Part shown: piece by piece, positions 1-8,249 of the stretch
Numbering within the stretch: the first letter of the stretch is position 1
Layout: each line of letters starts with the position of its first letter
Source of the DNA: a virus
DNA: 50,494 nucleotides
Reading direction: 5' to 3' (one strand)
IMG/VR virus record: IMGVR_UViG_3300013132_000070
Location: 1-50,494 of that record
Program-made: the position numbers and the translations under genes
The notes under the pieces: generated by a model
What the model was told of the DNA's origin: nothing
The model's input: the letters and a program-made list of their open reading frames with translations, nothing else
Databases searched by the model: none

Positions 1-109
1 CACCTGGGAGAAAATAGATGAAAAATAATCCAGGCTTCGACTCATAGTAAGAGTTAGAAGTGTACTGGATAAAGGCTCATACCATCAACCATAGACATTG
101 CAAGATGGC

Positions 110-147
110 GCGGGTGGTGTATAATGGCGGGTCTTTACACCACCCGC
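110..147 (-). terminator. Hairpin after the fibre-like gene
   Basis: A perfect 12-bp inverted repeat (GCGGGTGGTGTA against TACACCACCCGC) with a 14-nt loop lies about 40 nt past the stop of the minus-strand gene ending at 188. No U-tract follows, so this is a stable 3' hairpin or a factor-dependent terminator. The rest of 1-187 shows no gene. Confidence 0.5.
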
Positions 148-187
148 ACCATGATTTAATGCTATACCGACATTACTCCATGCATTC

Positions 188-1583
188 TCATGTCTTAAAA
201 TAGATCACCGGAGAGCTGCTTGGATACACTGCCGTTGTATTACTTTTTGAAAAAATAGATCGAAAAGGCAAAGTCGTTGTCTCAAGGCTCCATACTCCAT
301 TATCGTTTTTAAGGAGGCCGTAGTAATTTAAGCCAGTAGATGATCCACTGCTATATTGTCCTACAAGCCATCGGGTGTTGTTGATAAAAATAATTTCCGA
401 TCCTAATTTTTGAGTCGTGGATGTACCTGAGATTATGGGTGTAGGGTTATATGTCCATGCAGTACCATTATACGTCGCCATATAGATGGATCCCTTACCA
501 TCAGAATTAGATCCATTATACGCCCCTATGAGAAGAATAGTTTTATCCCCGGATAATGCATAACCACTCCACCTCCCACCCCAGTAAGTATACATTTGCG
601 GCAGCTGGCCATACGGCCATCCGTAACCAGGACCTCTAGCCACTTCTGTAAAAGAAGACCACGCGTTGGACGATATAGAAGTTCTAAAGGTATAAACACA
701 GATACCGTCATAGGCGTAATCGTTTCTATACCCAACAAATTGAATTATAGTACATAAGTCTGCACTTATTAAAAAAACCGGATTACCTGAGCCTGTTGCT
801 TGACCTGCGCTGTATGGGGTTGCCACAGTGGTAAATTCAATAATATTGTTTGTTATTGTAATAATTTTAACACTGGTTAAAGTATCGTGATAATAAACGG
901 AATTCCAAACAATAACCATGTGTTGAGATGTCGTATATTTATAAGCAAATACACCGCCTTCTACAGCGGGAGAACTGCTATTCACTCCATCTAAAACCGG
1001 ATCGGCTATATATACGGGGGTGGTCTCAATACTCCATGCGGAATTTTCAAACACTGTTCGGTAATAGTAACCCGTCCATCTGTTATTTATATAAGCCGAT
1101 GCCGCATATAGCCCTATACCTTCATTCGTAATATAGACCGGTATTAAAAATCGCACATAAATACCGTTCATTACACCACTTGTTTGAGTAGCTAGCTGAA
1201 CGATACTTGATATTAACTGCGATGTTTGCCATGTATTCTGTGCTATAGAAATAGCCGATATAGCGTAAATATAAGAATAGGTACTACTTACGCCGGTGTA
1301 ACCATCAGCTGCTGCAAATATTATTTTTGTACCATCCGGTGAAAAAACAATACTGGTATAAGCTCTTGCATTGGTATGAATTTTTGTTAGCGTATTCCAA
1401 AGTCCACCGCTATACGTAATGGCATACAGATCATTGGTAGACGTTTGCTTAAAAATAAAAACAGTACCGTCGTCAGATATTTTCAACAAAGTATATCCGC
1501 CCGATATTGTAGTTACTGCCTGAAAATTAACAACCCCCCCCCGATACACCACTATTGCCAACCAACATTAGTTTAGAAATCAT
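188..1583 (-). CDS. Propeller-like tail/fibre protein, out of frame at a G9 tract
   Basis: The body (about 450 residues) is a run of blades of the form 'FSPDGTKIIFAA', 'LSGDKTILLIGAYNG' and 'W..ETTPVYI', as in WD40/FG-GAP-like beta-propellers, rich in Ser, Thr, Tyr and Gly as in phage fibre or adsorption proteins. The natural start is ATG at 1583, behind a clear GAGGTG and giving MISKLMLVGNSGVSGGG, but nine Gs at 1534-1542 put it out of frame with the body, and it stops after 18 codons. Eight Gs would restore one frame; without that only a TTG start at 1561 opens the body. The gene is more AT-rich than its neighbours, which suggests exchange. The role in adsorption is inferred; the family is not identified. 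Confidence 0.6.
1534..1542 (-). repeat. G9 homopolymer near the fibre gene start
   Basis: Nine consecutive C on the plus strand (G on the coding strand) lie 41 nt inside the gene that starts at 1583. The tract is one base off the length that joins the N-terminal peptide to the long frame. It could be a slippage-prone switch, a site of transcript slippage, or a sequencing error. Confidence 0.7.
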
Positions 1584-1600
1584 TTTTACACCTCATGAAA

Positions 1601-1630
1601 TTAGAGCATGTTTGCTTAAACATGCTCTAA
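1601..1630 (-). terminator. Hairpin between the fibre-like gene and the SLOG gene
   Basis: A 13-bp perfect inverted repeat (TTAGAGCATGTTT / AAACATGCTCTAA) with a 4-nt loop, just downstream of the minus-strand stop at 1648 and just upstream of the ribosome site of the next gene. It probably insulates the fibre-like gene from the upstream operon. Confidence 0.6.
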
Positions 1631-1647
1631 TTATTTATAAATATAGT

Positions 1648-2361
1648 TTATTGAACGATTGTACAGGCGTCGATATAACGCTGCAATCGTGCCGCAGCAT
1701 CCGCATTCTTTAAGTTAAACACCGGGATATGGAGCCACCCGGCTAAGACGATCGGCAATCCAGCGAATCCCGTCTGACTCGTACGATCTTTACCCATCTC
1801 GACGCCATCGTCGGTATACGTGATCATGAAGCGAATCGGGCTGCGTAAATCTTTACCGAAGACGACGGCGGCATTCCGGTTCAGGATCGCCTGGACGGCG
1901 GGCTTGAGGCTTTCATAATTCGGCTGTGCACGCCGTATCAGCGCTTCCGCATCTTTATGCGTGCGCGTATAATTACTCTCTTTTTGATTGAAGTCTTTCC
2001 ACGGCAGGTGGATCTCCTTATGTTCTGCCGCTGATTCAAATGCCTCTTCTAACGGTTGGCCACCGCCGCCGGTCCGTAGCGTAAAGCCTCGCCGATCCAG
2101 CTCCGGCGCCATCGTCTTAGCCCACTCCAGCCATTCACCGGCGATGTCTTTATTACCGGTGACGGCATACGGTTGATAGATGACGCCATGGGTCGGTTCG
2201 ACAGGTTTCGGCACGAACCGATTGCCGCCCTCTTTGCGTGGAAAGCCGCCGCCATACCCGCCGTCTTTACGGGGATACCCGCCCTCTCGCGGATAGCCGG
2301 TATCGCGGCTATAGCCTTCCTGACGATAGCCGCCCTCACGCGGTCCTGCATAGTCATTCAT
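1648..2361 (-). CDS. SLOG/DprA-like Rossmann protein with Gly-Arg-rich N-terminus
   Basis: Residues 1 to about 45 repeat Gly, Tyr, Pro and Arg (REGGYP units), a disordered RGG-like arm. The rest matches phage proteins of the SLOG/DprA-like superfamily: a 'GFTLRTGGG' glycine loop, then 'AFESAAEHKEIHLPW', then 'RN..VVFGKDL.SPIRFMITYTDDG', and a C-terminal 'IPVFNL'. SLOG domains bind nucleotides or related ligands; the substrate here is unknown. ATG at 2361 follows AAGAGGTGGTGTG. The gene directly follows the RNAP beta' C-terminal gene and is probably cotranscribed with it. The arm could bind nucleic acid or favour condensates (inference). Confidence 0.65.
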   Translation of the reverse strand: MNDYAGPREGGYRQEGYSRDTGYPREGGYPRKDGGYGGGFPRKEGGNRFVPKPVEPTHGVIYQPYAVTGNKDIAGEWLEWAKTMAPELDRRGFTLRTGGGGQPLEEAFESAAEHKEIHLPWKDFNQKESNYTRTHKDAEALIRRAQPNYESLKPAVQAILNRNAAVVFGKDLRSPIRFMITYTDDGVEMGKDRTSQTGFAGLPIVLAGWLHIPVFNLKNADAAARLQRYIDACTIVQ

Positions 2362-2372
2362 CACACCACCTC

Positions 2373-3689
2373 TTACGTTAATTGAGTCTGTACGTCGTAG
2401 CGGGTGGTACTCAGTACCGACCCGTGTCGCGCCTTTAAGGCCATCAGCAAAATTGTCGATGAAATCTCTAATGCTGCATTGCTCAGCCCTTGTGGGTTAT
2501 CGGCTAACCGCATACCGGCACACGCTTTACAGATTGTATCTTTCAAACTTCGGCAGTACATCGGGCTACGCACGGTCACGCGTTGGCCGAGATACCGCAT
2601 CACGTCATCGGTCGGTAAAATCACCTGCCACCCTGAGCCCGTCCAAATCGCCCGGCCGGATAATTGTTGGATATCCACTTTCGTAAAGGTGCGAGGCAAA
2701 CCGCGAAGTGTCCCACAATCCTCTTCGACGATGGTAAAGTTACCGACGGAGCGTACCATGACTTTAGCCATCGTCCCGCCTTTCTGTGTCTCTTTAGCAC
2801 GACTGTACGAGGCGGCCCGGGCATTATTGATCATCGCACTGTATTGTACCGGGTCGGTCGGCCACCCTTCATCGAGTGCATTCGGTACGACGGTCGGCAT
2901 CTTACCTTCTTCAAAGCCTTGGTTAGACCCGAGGGTCAGGTACATACTTTTACGGGCGATGTCCGTGACTTTACTGCTCATCAAAATACTGTTGTTGGAC
3001 GGATCGTCTTTGAGCCAAGCGGCATCGTATTCTTTTAATGCCTTTTCAAAGGCCGCCAAAGTCGTGGGATCATTCAGTTGTCCTTCATACTCCTTCAGCA
3101 GTTGTGCTTTAAATGCATCCCGTCCTGCCGGAGCGACGATGTTTTTCGGTGTCGCTGCATACACGCATAACGGTGATAGGGCTTCTAAAAAGTTTAAATT
3201 TTTAGCAAACACCAGCATTTCATCGACATAGAACACATCGTTTTGCCGGGTCGCTCCGATCTCCGGGGTATCGGTCAGTGTTTTAGCTAATGTCGTTTCA
3301 ATAGCCCCGATCTTGAACTTACCGGTCACAAATGGGTATTTAGCACCGAAGGCTTCAACCAAACAAATCCAATTAACCAACAGGTTGCCGAATTTTGTCA
3401 CGACCGGGGCCGTGATGTTTGGGCACCAGCTCGCATCCAACTCCGGCGTCTCTTCTAAAAACTGAAACAACGGCTGACCGGCGACCGCTGTCAACGGCAC
3501 CAACCGGGTCGGCTCATCCGGTGCGACGTAACTATACCCGGTCGGACTCTGCACCAGCCGGTACGGATACGGGTCTTGTAAATAGTCTTGCGGACCTTCT
3601 TGTGTCAAACTTACTGCAGCGATGATCCACCCGATCCGCTTATAACAGCGGGCCTGCAGTGCATCTTTCAAATAGTGCCAACGATCCAT
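2373..3689 (-). CDS. RNA polymerase beta' subunit, C-terminal part (probably virion RNAP)
   Basis: Protein of 438 residues. After the middle it carries the bridge-helix/trigger-loop region of multisubunit RNAP ('PVQYSAMINNARAASYSRAKETQKGG' in pieces), then 'EEDCGT' and 'YCRSLKDTICKAC', which supply the four cysteines of the second beta' zinc site, and ends soon after the region matching E. coli 'GEAIGVIAAQSIGEP'. phiKZ-like phages encode two RNAPs, each with a split beta'. A larger beta' C-terminal piece lies at 12.4-14.4 kb next to beta C, so this one is probably the virion enzyme's (phiKZ gp80-like); that assignment is inference. The start at 3689 was chosen over an upstream ATG because it overlaps the o-spanin stop as TGATG behind GGAG. 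Confidence 0.82.
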   Translation of the reverse strand: MDRWHYLKDALQARCYKRIGWIIAAVSLTQEGPQDYLQDPYPYRLVQSPTGYSYVAPDEPTRLVPLTAVAGQPLFQFLEETPELDASWCPNITAPVVTKFGNLLVNWICLVEAFGAKYPFVTGKFKIGAIETTLAKTLTDTPEIGATRQNDVFYVDEMLVFAKNLNFLEALSPLCVYAATPKNIVAPAGRDAFKAQLLKEYEGQLNDPTTLAAFEKALKEYDAAWLKDDPSNNSILMSSKVTDIARKSMYLTLGSNQGFEEGKMPTVVPNALDEGWPTDPVQYSAMINNARAASYSRAKETQKGGTMAKVMVRSVGNFTIVEEDCGTLRGLPRTFTKVDIQQLSGRAIWTGSGWQVILPTDDVMRYLGQRVTVRSPMYCRSLKDTICKACAGMRLADNPQGLSNAALEISSTILLMALKARHGSVLSTTRYDVQTQLT

Positions 3690-3973
3690 CAGGGTGCTCC
3701 GTACAGGCGATGCATCCGACCGATCCAATCTTGCAAAGCTTGGGCCCGTGCGTGCATCTCCCGCATCCCAATCATCTCCATTGCATGTTGACGAGCGATG
3801 TCACTCAATAACGCACCCTCCTGCAACGTATAGTTACTTGGGCTTTTCAAATCCTCCATCAGTTCAGCGGGGGGCATCGGAAAGACTGGTGACATCACCA
3901 CGGTTCGCGGCGTTCCACAGGCGGATAAATTCAGGAGGCACAGTGCACTGAGTATCATGGTGTTTCGTGACAT
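3689..3973 (-). CDS. o-spanin (Rz1-like outer-membrane lipoprotein)
   Basis: Starting at MSRNTM, the protein has a short hydrophobic signal and the lipobox LSAC at about residues 15-18, so it should become a roughly 77-residue outer-membrane lipoprotein after processing. It begins inside the i-spanin gene in another frame (overlap 3864-3973), the usual overlapped Rz/Rz1 arrangement. Spanins fuse inner and outer membranes at the end of lysis of Gram-negative hosts. It is longer than many Rz1 proteins and lacks a strongly Pro-rich middle. Its stop overlaps the start of the RNAP beta' gene, so a lysis gene is translationally coupled to a polymerase gene. Confidence 0.78.
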   Translation of the reverse strand: MSRNTMILSALCLLNLSACGTPRTVVMSPVFPMPPAELMEDLKSPSNYTLQEGALLSDIARQHAMEMIGMREMHARAQALQDWIGRMHRLYGAP

Positions 3974-4253
3974 AAAGGGGTACCTTTTTAATGATAGTGT
4001 GGCCTTGGGTTTGGATTGTGCGGATCCGATCGACGTAGACTGTCTGAACCTCTTTGACTTCACTGGCGGCGATGCGTTTCAGTGTGTCGAGTTGGACCTG
4101 TTGAAGGGCGAGGAGCTGCTGGTCGTATGCCGCATGATCTTGCCATCCTTTATAATAGCAAGCTGCACACATTATCAATCCAATGCTAAGGCCGATCCAT
4201 AGTCCATTCATGCGTTTAAACATGGCACTTAATGAAGTGAATAGGATACTCAT
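3864..4253 (-). CDS. i-spanin (Rz-like inner-membrane protein)
   Basis: 129 residues with an N-terminal membrane segment at about 18-35 (LWIGLSIGLIMCAACYY), then a helical stretch rich in Gln, Leu and Lys, and the typical Rz ending 'YVTKHHDTQCTVPPEFIRLWNAAN.GD'. It should be a type II inner-membrane protein spanning the periplasm with the lipoprotein encoded inside its 3' part. Start at 4253 overlaps the stop of the upstream gene as ATGA. No endolysin or holin was recognised next to it. Confidence 0.85.
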   Translation of the reverse strand: MSILFTSLSAMFKRMNGLWIGLSIGLIMCAACYYKGWQDHAAYDQQLLALQQVQLDTLKRIAASEVKEVQTVYVDRIRTIQTQGHTIIKKVPLYVTKHHDTQCTVPPEFIRLWNAANRGDVTSLSDAPR

Positions 4254-5170
4254 GTCGATTTACCGTGTGCCAGTGCTTTTACCGCATCCAGTGCGGTATT
4301 TGCAGTATTCGTAGGCGCTGTCATTGCTTTCTCATAATCGGCAAAACCTAGACTCAGCTTGACTATTTCAATGTCTACTTTTTGGATGGTACTCAATTGA
4401 TTCAAAAAGACTCCGCTGTACTGACGATACGTCTGGCTAATCGGTAATGCATGCTCATCGGAGAGCAAGATAATTGAAAAAATATCGATAGCCAATTGAC
4501 GGACATTCGTCTCTTGCCACGGCAGGCCAATGACGCCTTTATATAAGTGAATCGGGCGACCGGGTAAAAAGCCTGAAGCCGCTAAGCGCACACCCAACGC
4601 CCGTTCATCTTTTAAATAGTCTTGCAACGCTTTTAACCGCATCAATATTTTATCCGTATCTGCGACAGTCTCTGCTTGCTCGATCACTCTTTTTTGATCC
4701 TGCTGTGCGATATAGGCCCGCATTTCGTCAAGTAGATTCTCATCGAAATCAGCCAGCTGGTCCCAGCATTCTGTCACACTTTGAGTAGAAAGAAAAGCAA
4801 TGATCTCTGGCAATAATGCATCCGCTGGCATACTAGACTCCAACCATCGAGCAATCGTACTGTAATCATCCAGGTCTTCAAACAGTTTAAAGGCTTCAGC
4901 CCATTCGTTGTACTGCGGGATCGTCGTCTCGTCGTGTAATACGATCGTGTGCGCCTGCAGTACCGCTTTCAATTGTGACCGAATCGCCATCAACACCCCG
5001 TCATATATTTCATTCGGATCGTAGTATTCAGCGGTCATCAATAAATCTAAAATAGCCGTCTCGTGGTCAACGATATTATACGCCTCCAACAGCTCGAAAC
5101 TGCGATGGAGTTCGACTACTAAATCGGGCATGTAATTTTGAGCCAGGTATTCAGCAATAAACGGATCCAT
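4250..5170 (-). CDS. Unknown acidic helical protein upstream of the spanins
   Basis: About 306 residues from MDPFIAEYLAQ at 5170 (GAG about 10 nt upstream); an in-frame ATG at 5224 would add 18 hydrophobic residues without a clear ribosome site. The sequence is mostly helical and acidic, with no membrane span and no recognised motif. It is coupled to the i-spanin gene by an ATGA overlap. It may be a virion or assembly protein conserved in related jumbo phages, but nothing in the sequence proves this. Confidence 0.6.
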   Translation of the reverse strand: MDPFIAEYLAQNYMPDLVVELHRSFELLEAYNIVDHETAILDLLMTAEYYDPNEIYDGVLMAIRSQLKAVLQAHTIVLHDETTIPQYNEWAEAFKLFEDLDDYSTIARWLESSMPADALLPEIIAFLSTQSVTECWDQLADFDENLLDEMRAYIAQQDQKRVIEQAETVADTDKILMRLKALQDYLKDERALGVRLAASGFLPGRPIHLYKGVIGLPWQETNVRQLAIDIFSIILLSDEHALPISQTYRQYSGVFLNQLSTIQKVDIEIVKLSLGFADYEKAMTAPTNTANTALDAVKALAHGKST

Positions 5171-5312
5171 GAGATACTCACAGTAGTAATTTATTATAAT
5201 CAGCCTTAATCTATTAGTGGTCACACCACCTGATGCGCTGACGCTTCAATACACTCTACAATAAGTGCCATAGCATCTTGTACATCCTTTCTTCTTTTAT
5301 TGGAGCCCTTTT

Positions 5313-6053
5313 ATGTCTGACACCACCATCCCAATAGATCATAGCTCAGATGCCCGCAGCATCCTCATGTCTCAGGAAAAGATCCAGGCCGTCTTGCATC
5401 CGACTGAGAGCCCGGTACCCGAATCCGACGTACTCACGTCGAATGAGCTGAATGCCATCCTGGCGGGCGACTACGCCGATACCGATACGGGTGCCGATAC
5501 CGAAGGTCTGAACGACCTCGTCATCCGTGCGGCCGATGTGCCGCCCGAAGCCCAAGCGCTGTTCGATGCCGGTGATAACGCCGCCGCATTCGAGTACCTC
5601 CGCGACCACGGTTATGCCTCGACCCCAGCGGACGATGCGGCCGAAGAAGACGCTGCCGAACCCATTTATTGGGAAGACTTGGAAGACTTGTACAAAAGTG
5701 TCGGTGAAGCCATCGGCGGTACGGCCCTCGGGGTACAACAAATTCTGGAAGTCCCAGGTCTGCGGGAGCATGTCAGTTACGCCAATGAGCTCGCCGTCGC
5801 CGTCAATGGCCTCAACCGCGACCTCAACCATTTCGCTGACAAACTCGTCAGCATCCACGCCCAACACCTGAACCATACCGGTGAAATCAACGAACAAAGC
5901 CAATACATCGAATACCTCAGTATCGGCGATCAATACCGCACCGTCGCTGAAGAGTTTATGGCCATCACGGCCCCGGCCCTCATGACCATCAGTGAACATA
6001 CCGGCGCTGCCTTGCAAAACACCACCCCGACCTCAGAAGAAGCCCATGTCTAA
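5313..6053 (+). CDS. Unknown acidic protein
   Basis: 246 residues, very acidic (Asp/Glu/Ala-rich at about 35-120), with predicted helices in the C-terminal half ('LNRDLNHFADKLVSIHAQHLNHTGEINEQ'-type heptads, in pieces). It opens a short plus-strand block; TTGGAGCCC lies just before the ATG. Its last codons overlap the next gene's start by 8 nt, so the two are coupled. Composition suggests a scaffold-like or packaging-associated role, but no family is recognised. Confidence 0.6.
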   Translation: MSDTTIPIDHSSDARSILMSQEKIQAVLHPTESPVPESDVLTSNELNAILAGDYADTDTGADTEGLNDLVIRAADVPPEAQALFDAGDNAAAFEYLRDHGYASTPADDAAEEDAAEPIYWEDLEDLYKSVGEAIGGTALGVQQILEVPGLREHVSYANELAVAVNGLNRDLNHFADKLVSIHAQHLNHTGEINEQSQYIEYLSIGDQYRTVAEEFMAITAPALMTISEHTGAALQNTTPTSEEAHV

Positions 6054-7701
6054 TCCTACCCCCCCGACCCCGACCGCCTCGCTCGATAACGTCGATCTGT
6101 CAAAAGTCGTCAAGACGGTGACCGAAATCACGCCCGTGATCGAGACTCCGACGACCCCGCCCGTCACACCTCCGGTCATCGAGACCCCGCCAGCGGCACC
6201 GACCCCGCCACCGGCTGCCGAGCCTGCACCGCCTACCCCTCCACCCCCCGATCCGAATGCCCCGTACATCTTTAAAGAACAACGGACAACGGTCGAACAA
6301 GCGTGGACAGCCCCGACGACGTGGTCGGATGAGGCTGAGACGTTGAACATGCCCAGTCATTTCGATCAAGAGGTGAGCCGTAACTTGCTCAATACTCCGA
6401 AGATCAATCTAGTCGACAGCCCAGAAGGCCGTAAATGGGCCAGTGTTTTACAGGAAGGCGTGGATCTGACGATGGCAGAAAATGCCTTCGTACCCAGTTT
6501 AGAAGCAGAACACACCGACTGGCGACAAGCCGTGCACTACAACGGTGCCGAACTGCGTGGGCGACAACCCAACATCGGCGGTGGTAACACCAACCAGGTC
6601 TTGACCGGGGAGAGGGCGGTCTTACAGATTCTGACTCACGTAGGGTCCGGTTCTATCTTTCAAGTGCCGTTATGGCACACGGGTATTTGGCTCACCCTCA
6701 AACCACCGATGGAAAGCGAGCTGGTCGAACTCAACCGTATTCTCGTGGCACAGAAGATCGAGCTTGGTCGTTACACCTACGGGTTAGCGTTTTCTAACTC
6801 TATCGTGTACACGATTGAACACCTGGTCGATTTTGCCTTACGGCACGTGTATGACACATCGATTAAACTTGATGTCAGTAACACCCGCGCCTTGAAGGAT
6901 CTGATCGTCACCCAGGACATCCCGACCTTGTTGTGGGGGTTGGCGTGTGCGATGTATCCAAAAGGCTTTCAGTACCGAAGGGCCTGTATGGAAGATCCAG
7001 CAACGTGTAACCATATTGTTGAAGAAGTCATTAACCTAAGGAAACTGTTGTGGGTCGACCGTACCGCCTTGACTGATTGGCAGCGTAGTCACATGTCAAG
7101 TTGGCGGTCTGCTAGTATGGAGATGGAAACCATCAACCGGTACCGCTCGGAAATGCTCAGCCTAAATGACTTTACGATACGCCTGTATGAAAATACTGAC
7201 CGTGAAATGCGCATCGTCCTTAAAAGTCCGACCGTCTCAGATTACATCGACTCCGGGTATCGTTGGATAGGCGGCATCGTTGAATTGGTCGAAAAGACGT
7301 TAGCCGCACAGAGTCGCTCAGATGAACGGACTAAACTGATTACACAACACGGCCAAGCCACGGCCATGCGTCAATACACGCATTGGATTCGAGCGATTCA
7401 AATCGTCAGTCATGACGAAGTGGTTCGCTCAATCGAAGACCGTGAGGCGATTGAGAAAGTCTGTGATGCCTTGAGTGGAGATGATGCTGTTCGGAATACG
7501 TTCTTGACCAAAGTGGCCGAGTACATCAATCAAAGCACCCATGCCGTCATTGGTATACCCACCTACGATTGCCCAGCCTGTAAAACACCGCAGGAAAGCA
7601 GTCTGGTCCTTCCACACCATCGAAATGTAATACCGCTGGATGTAAACCAAACTTTTTTCGCTTTACTCACTCAACGAATGGCACGAATAGCACAACGCTG
7701 A
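6046..7701 (+). CDS. Pro-rich N-terminus structural-type protein with frameshift site
   Basis: 551 residues from MSNPTPPTP at 6046. Residues 1 to about 85 are Pro/Thr-rich and disordered; the remainder is a folded helical protein, ending in a CPAC motif and 'VIPLDVNQTFFALLTQRMARI'. The start overlaps the preceding gene by 8 nt. Near the 3' end the sequence reads T_TTT_TTC in frame (7653-7659), followed after 6 nt by a stem-loop, and the -1 frame stays open to 8135. So a 551-residue form and a 696-residue -1 fusion are both predicted. No function recognised. Confidence 0.7.
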   Translation: MSNPTPPTPTASLDNVDLSKVVKTVTEITPVIETPTTPPVTPPVIETPPAAPTPPPAAEPAPPTPPPPDPNAPYIFKEQRTTVEQAWTAPTTWSDEAETLNMPSHFDQEVSRNLLNTPKINLVDSPEGRKWASVLQEGVDLTMAENAFVPSLEAEHTDWRQAVHYNGAELRGRQPNIGGGNTNQVLTGERAVLQILTHVGSGSIFQVPLWHTGIWLTLKPPMESELVELNRILVAQKIELGRYTYGLAFSNSIVYTIEHLVDFALRHVYDTSIKLDVSNTRALKDLIVTQDIPTLLWGLACAMYPKGFQYRRACMEDPATCNHIVEEVINLRKLLWVDRTALTDWQRSHMSSWRSASMEMETINRYRSEMLSLNDFTIRLYENTDREMRIVLKSPTVSDYIDSGYRWIGGIVELVEKTLAAQSRSDERTKLITQHGQATAMRQYTHWIRAIQIVSHDEVVRSIEDREAIEKVCDALSGDDAVRNTFLTKVAEYINQSTHAVIGIPTYDCPACKTPQESSLVLPHHRNVIPLDVNQTFFALLTQRMARIAQR

Positions 7702-7706
7702 GTGAG
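7653..7706 (+). promoter_or_regulatory. Candidate programmed -1 ribosomal frameshift signal
   Basis: In-frame slippery heptamer T_TTT_TTC at 7653-7659, a 6-nt spacer (GCTTTA), then an 8-bp perfect stem: CTCACTCA (7666-7673) pairs with TGAGTGAG (7699-7706) around a 25-nt loop. The zero-frame TGA (7699-7701) lies in the 3' arm. The spacing equals that of known bacterial and phage -1 frameshift sites. The -1 frame has been open since 7584 and has no ATG, GTG or TTG before 7797, though its translation looks coding from before the slip-region stop. Confidence 0.7.
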
Positions 7707-7796
7707 GTTCCACATATCGGGGATCCAGGATTCGGTTATCAAGCCGATGGACGTCGCGTTGATGTCGTAGCGTTTCTAAACAAAGCCTTATTAGAA

Positions 7797-8135
7797 TTGC
7801 CGGCCTTAAACTCAGTCGATGCCCAGATGATCATGCGCGATCTGTATGAATCTGAGTATCGGCTGTACGACCATCTGCACCCGCACCCAAATAAACCATT
7901 GGCCTCAATAGCGATGCATAAGCAGGAGGATTTAAATACTGATTCAGCGTTAGAGCAGGTCTGTCGGTTGTACATTCGGCACCGGATCTACGAATGCTTT
8001 CATCTGGATCTGCTACAGTTTCTGGAATTGCCGGCGGATGTGATTGAAATGTTGATCGCACTGGCCAAAGAAAATACGAAGCAGAGTAATAAAGCCATGT
8101 CTGAAGTTGAAAAGAGCATGCAGCTCGATAAATGA
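7797..8135 (+). CDS. -1-frame extension of the preceding gene (or a TTG-started ORF)
   Basis: As a separate gene this would need a TTG start (112 residues). Coding character clearly begins upstream: the same frame reads 'HIGDPGFGYQADGRR' and 'VDVVAFLNKALLELP' before the TTG, and stays open back to 7584 without a standard start codon. The simplest reading is that it is the C-terminal 158 residues of a fusion made by -1 frameshifting at 7659. It is followed by a strong terminator hairpin at 8141-8174. Function unknown. Confidence 0.6.
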   Translation: MPALNSVDAQMIMRDLYESEYRLYDHLHPHPNKPLASIAMHKQEDLNTDSALEQVCRLYIRHRIYECFHLDLLQFLELPADVIEMLIALAKENTKQSNKAMSEVEKSMQLDK

Positions 8136-8140
8136 GTCGT

Positions 8141-8174
8141 AGCGCCTGTAGAGCCCCTGTGCTCTACAGGCGCT
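8141..8174 (+). terminator. Terminator of the 5.3-8.1 kb plus-strand operon
   Basis: A 13-bp stem (AGCGCCTGTAGAG / CTCTACAGGCGCT) with an 8-nt loop, closed directly onto ATGCCG. It begins 5 nt after the stop codon at 8135. The same UAUGCCG after the stem recurs at many gene ends in this window. Confidence 0.75.
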
Positions 8175-8186
8175 ATGCCGCACGGG

Positions 8187-8228
8187 CAAAAAAGAAAAGA
8201 CGGCATAGGGCGGCCCTCAGGGCCGCCC
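8187..8228 (-). terminator. Terminator of the gene at 8250-8951
   Basis: On the minus strand, stem GGGCGGCCC/GGGCCGCCC is followed by TATGCCGTCTTTTCTTTTTT. It faces the plus-strand terminator at 8141-8174, so convergent transcripts are both stopped here. Confidence 0.8.
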
Positions 8229-8249
8229 GTGCACCTATCGGCCGTTACC

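Noticed and set aside
2404-3231. 275-codon plus-strand open frame
   Set aside because: It lies entirely antisense to the RNAP beta' gene, whose motifs are clear; no ribosome site.
5346-6369. Minus-strand open frames opposite the acidic and Pro-rich genes
   Set aside because: Low-complexity shadows (Gly/Val- and Arg-rich) of biased plus-strand codons.
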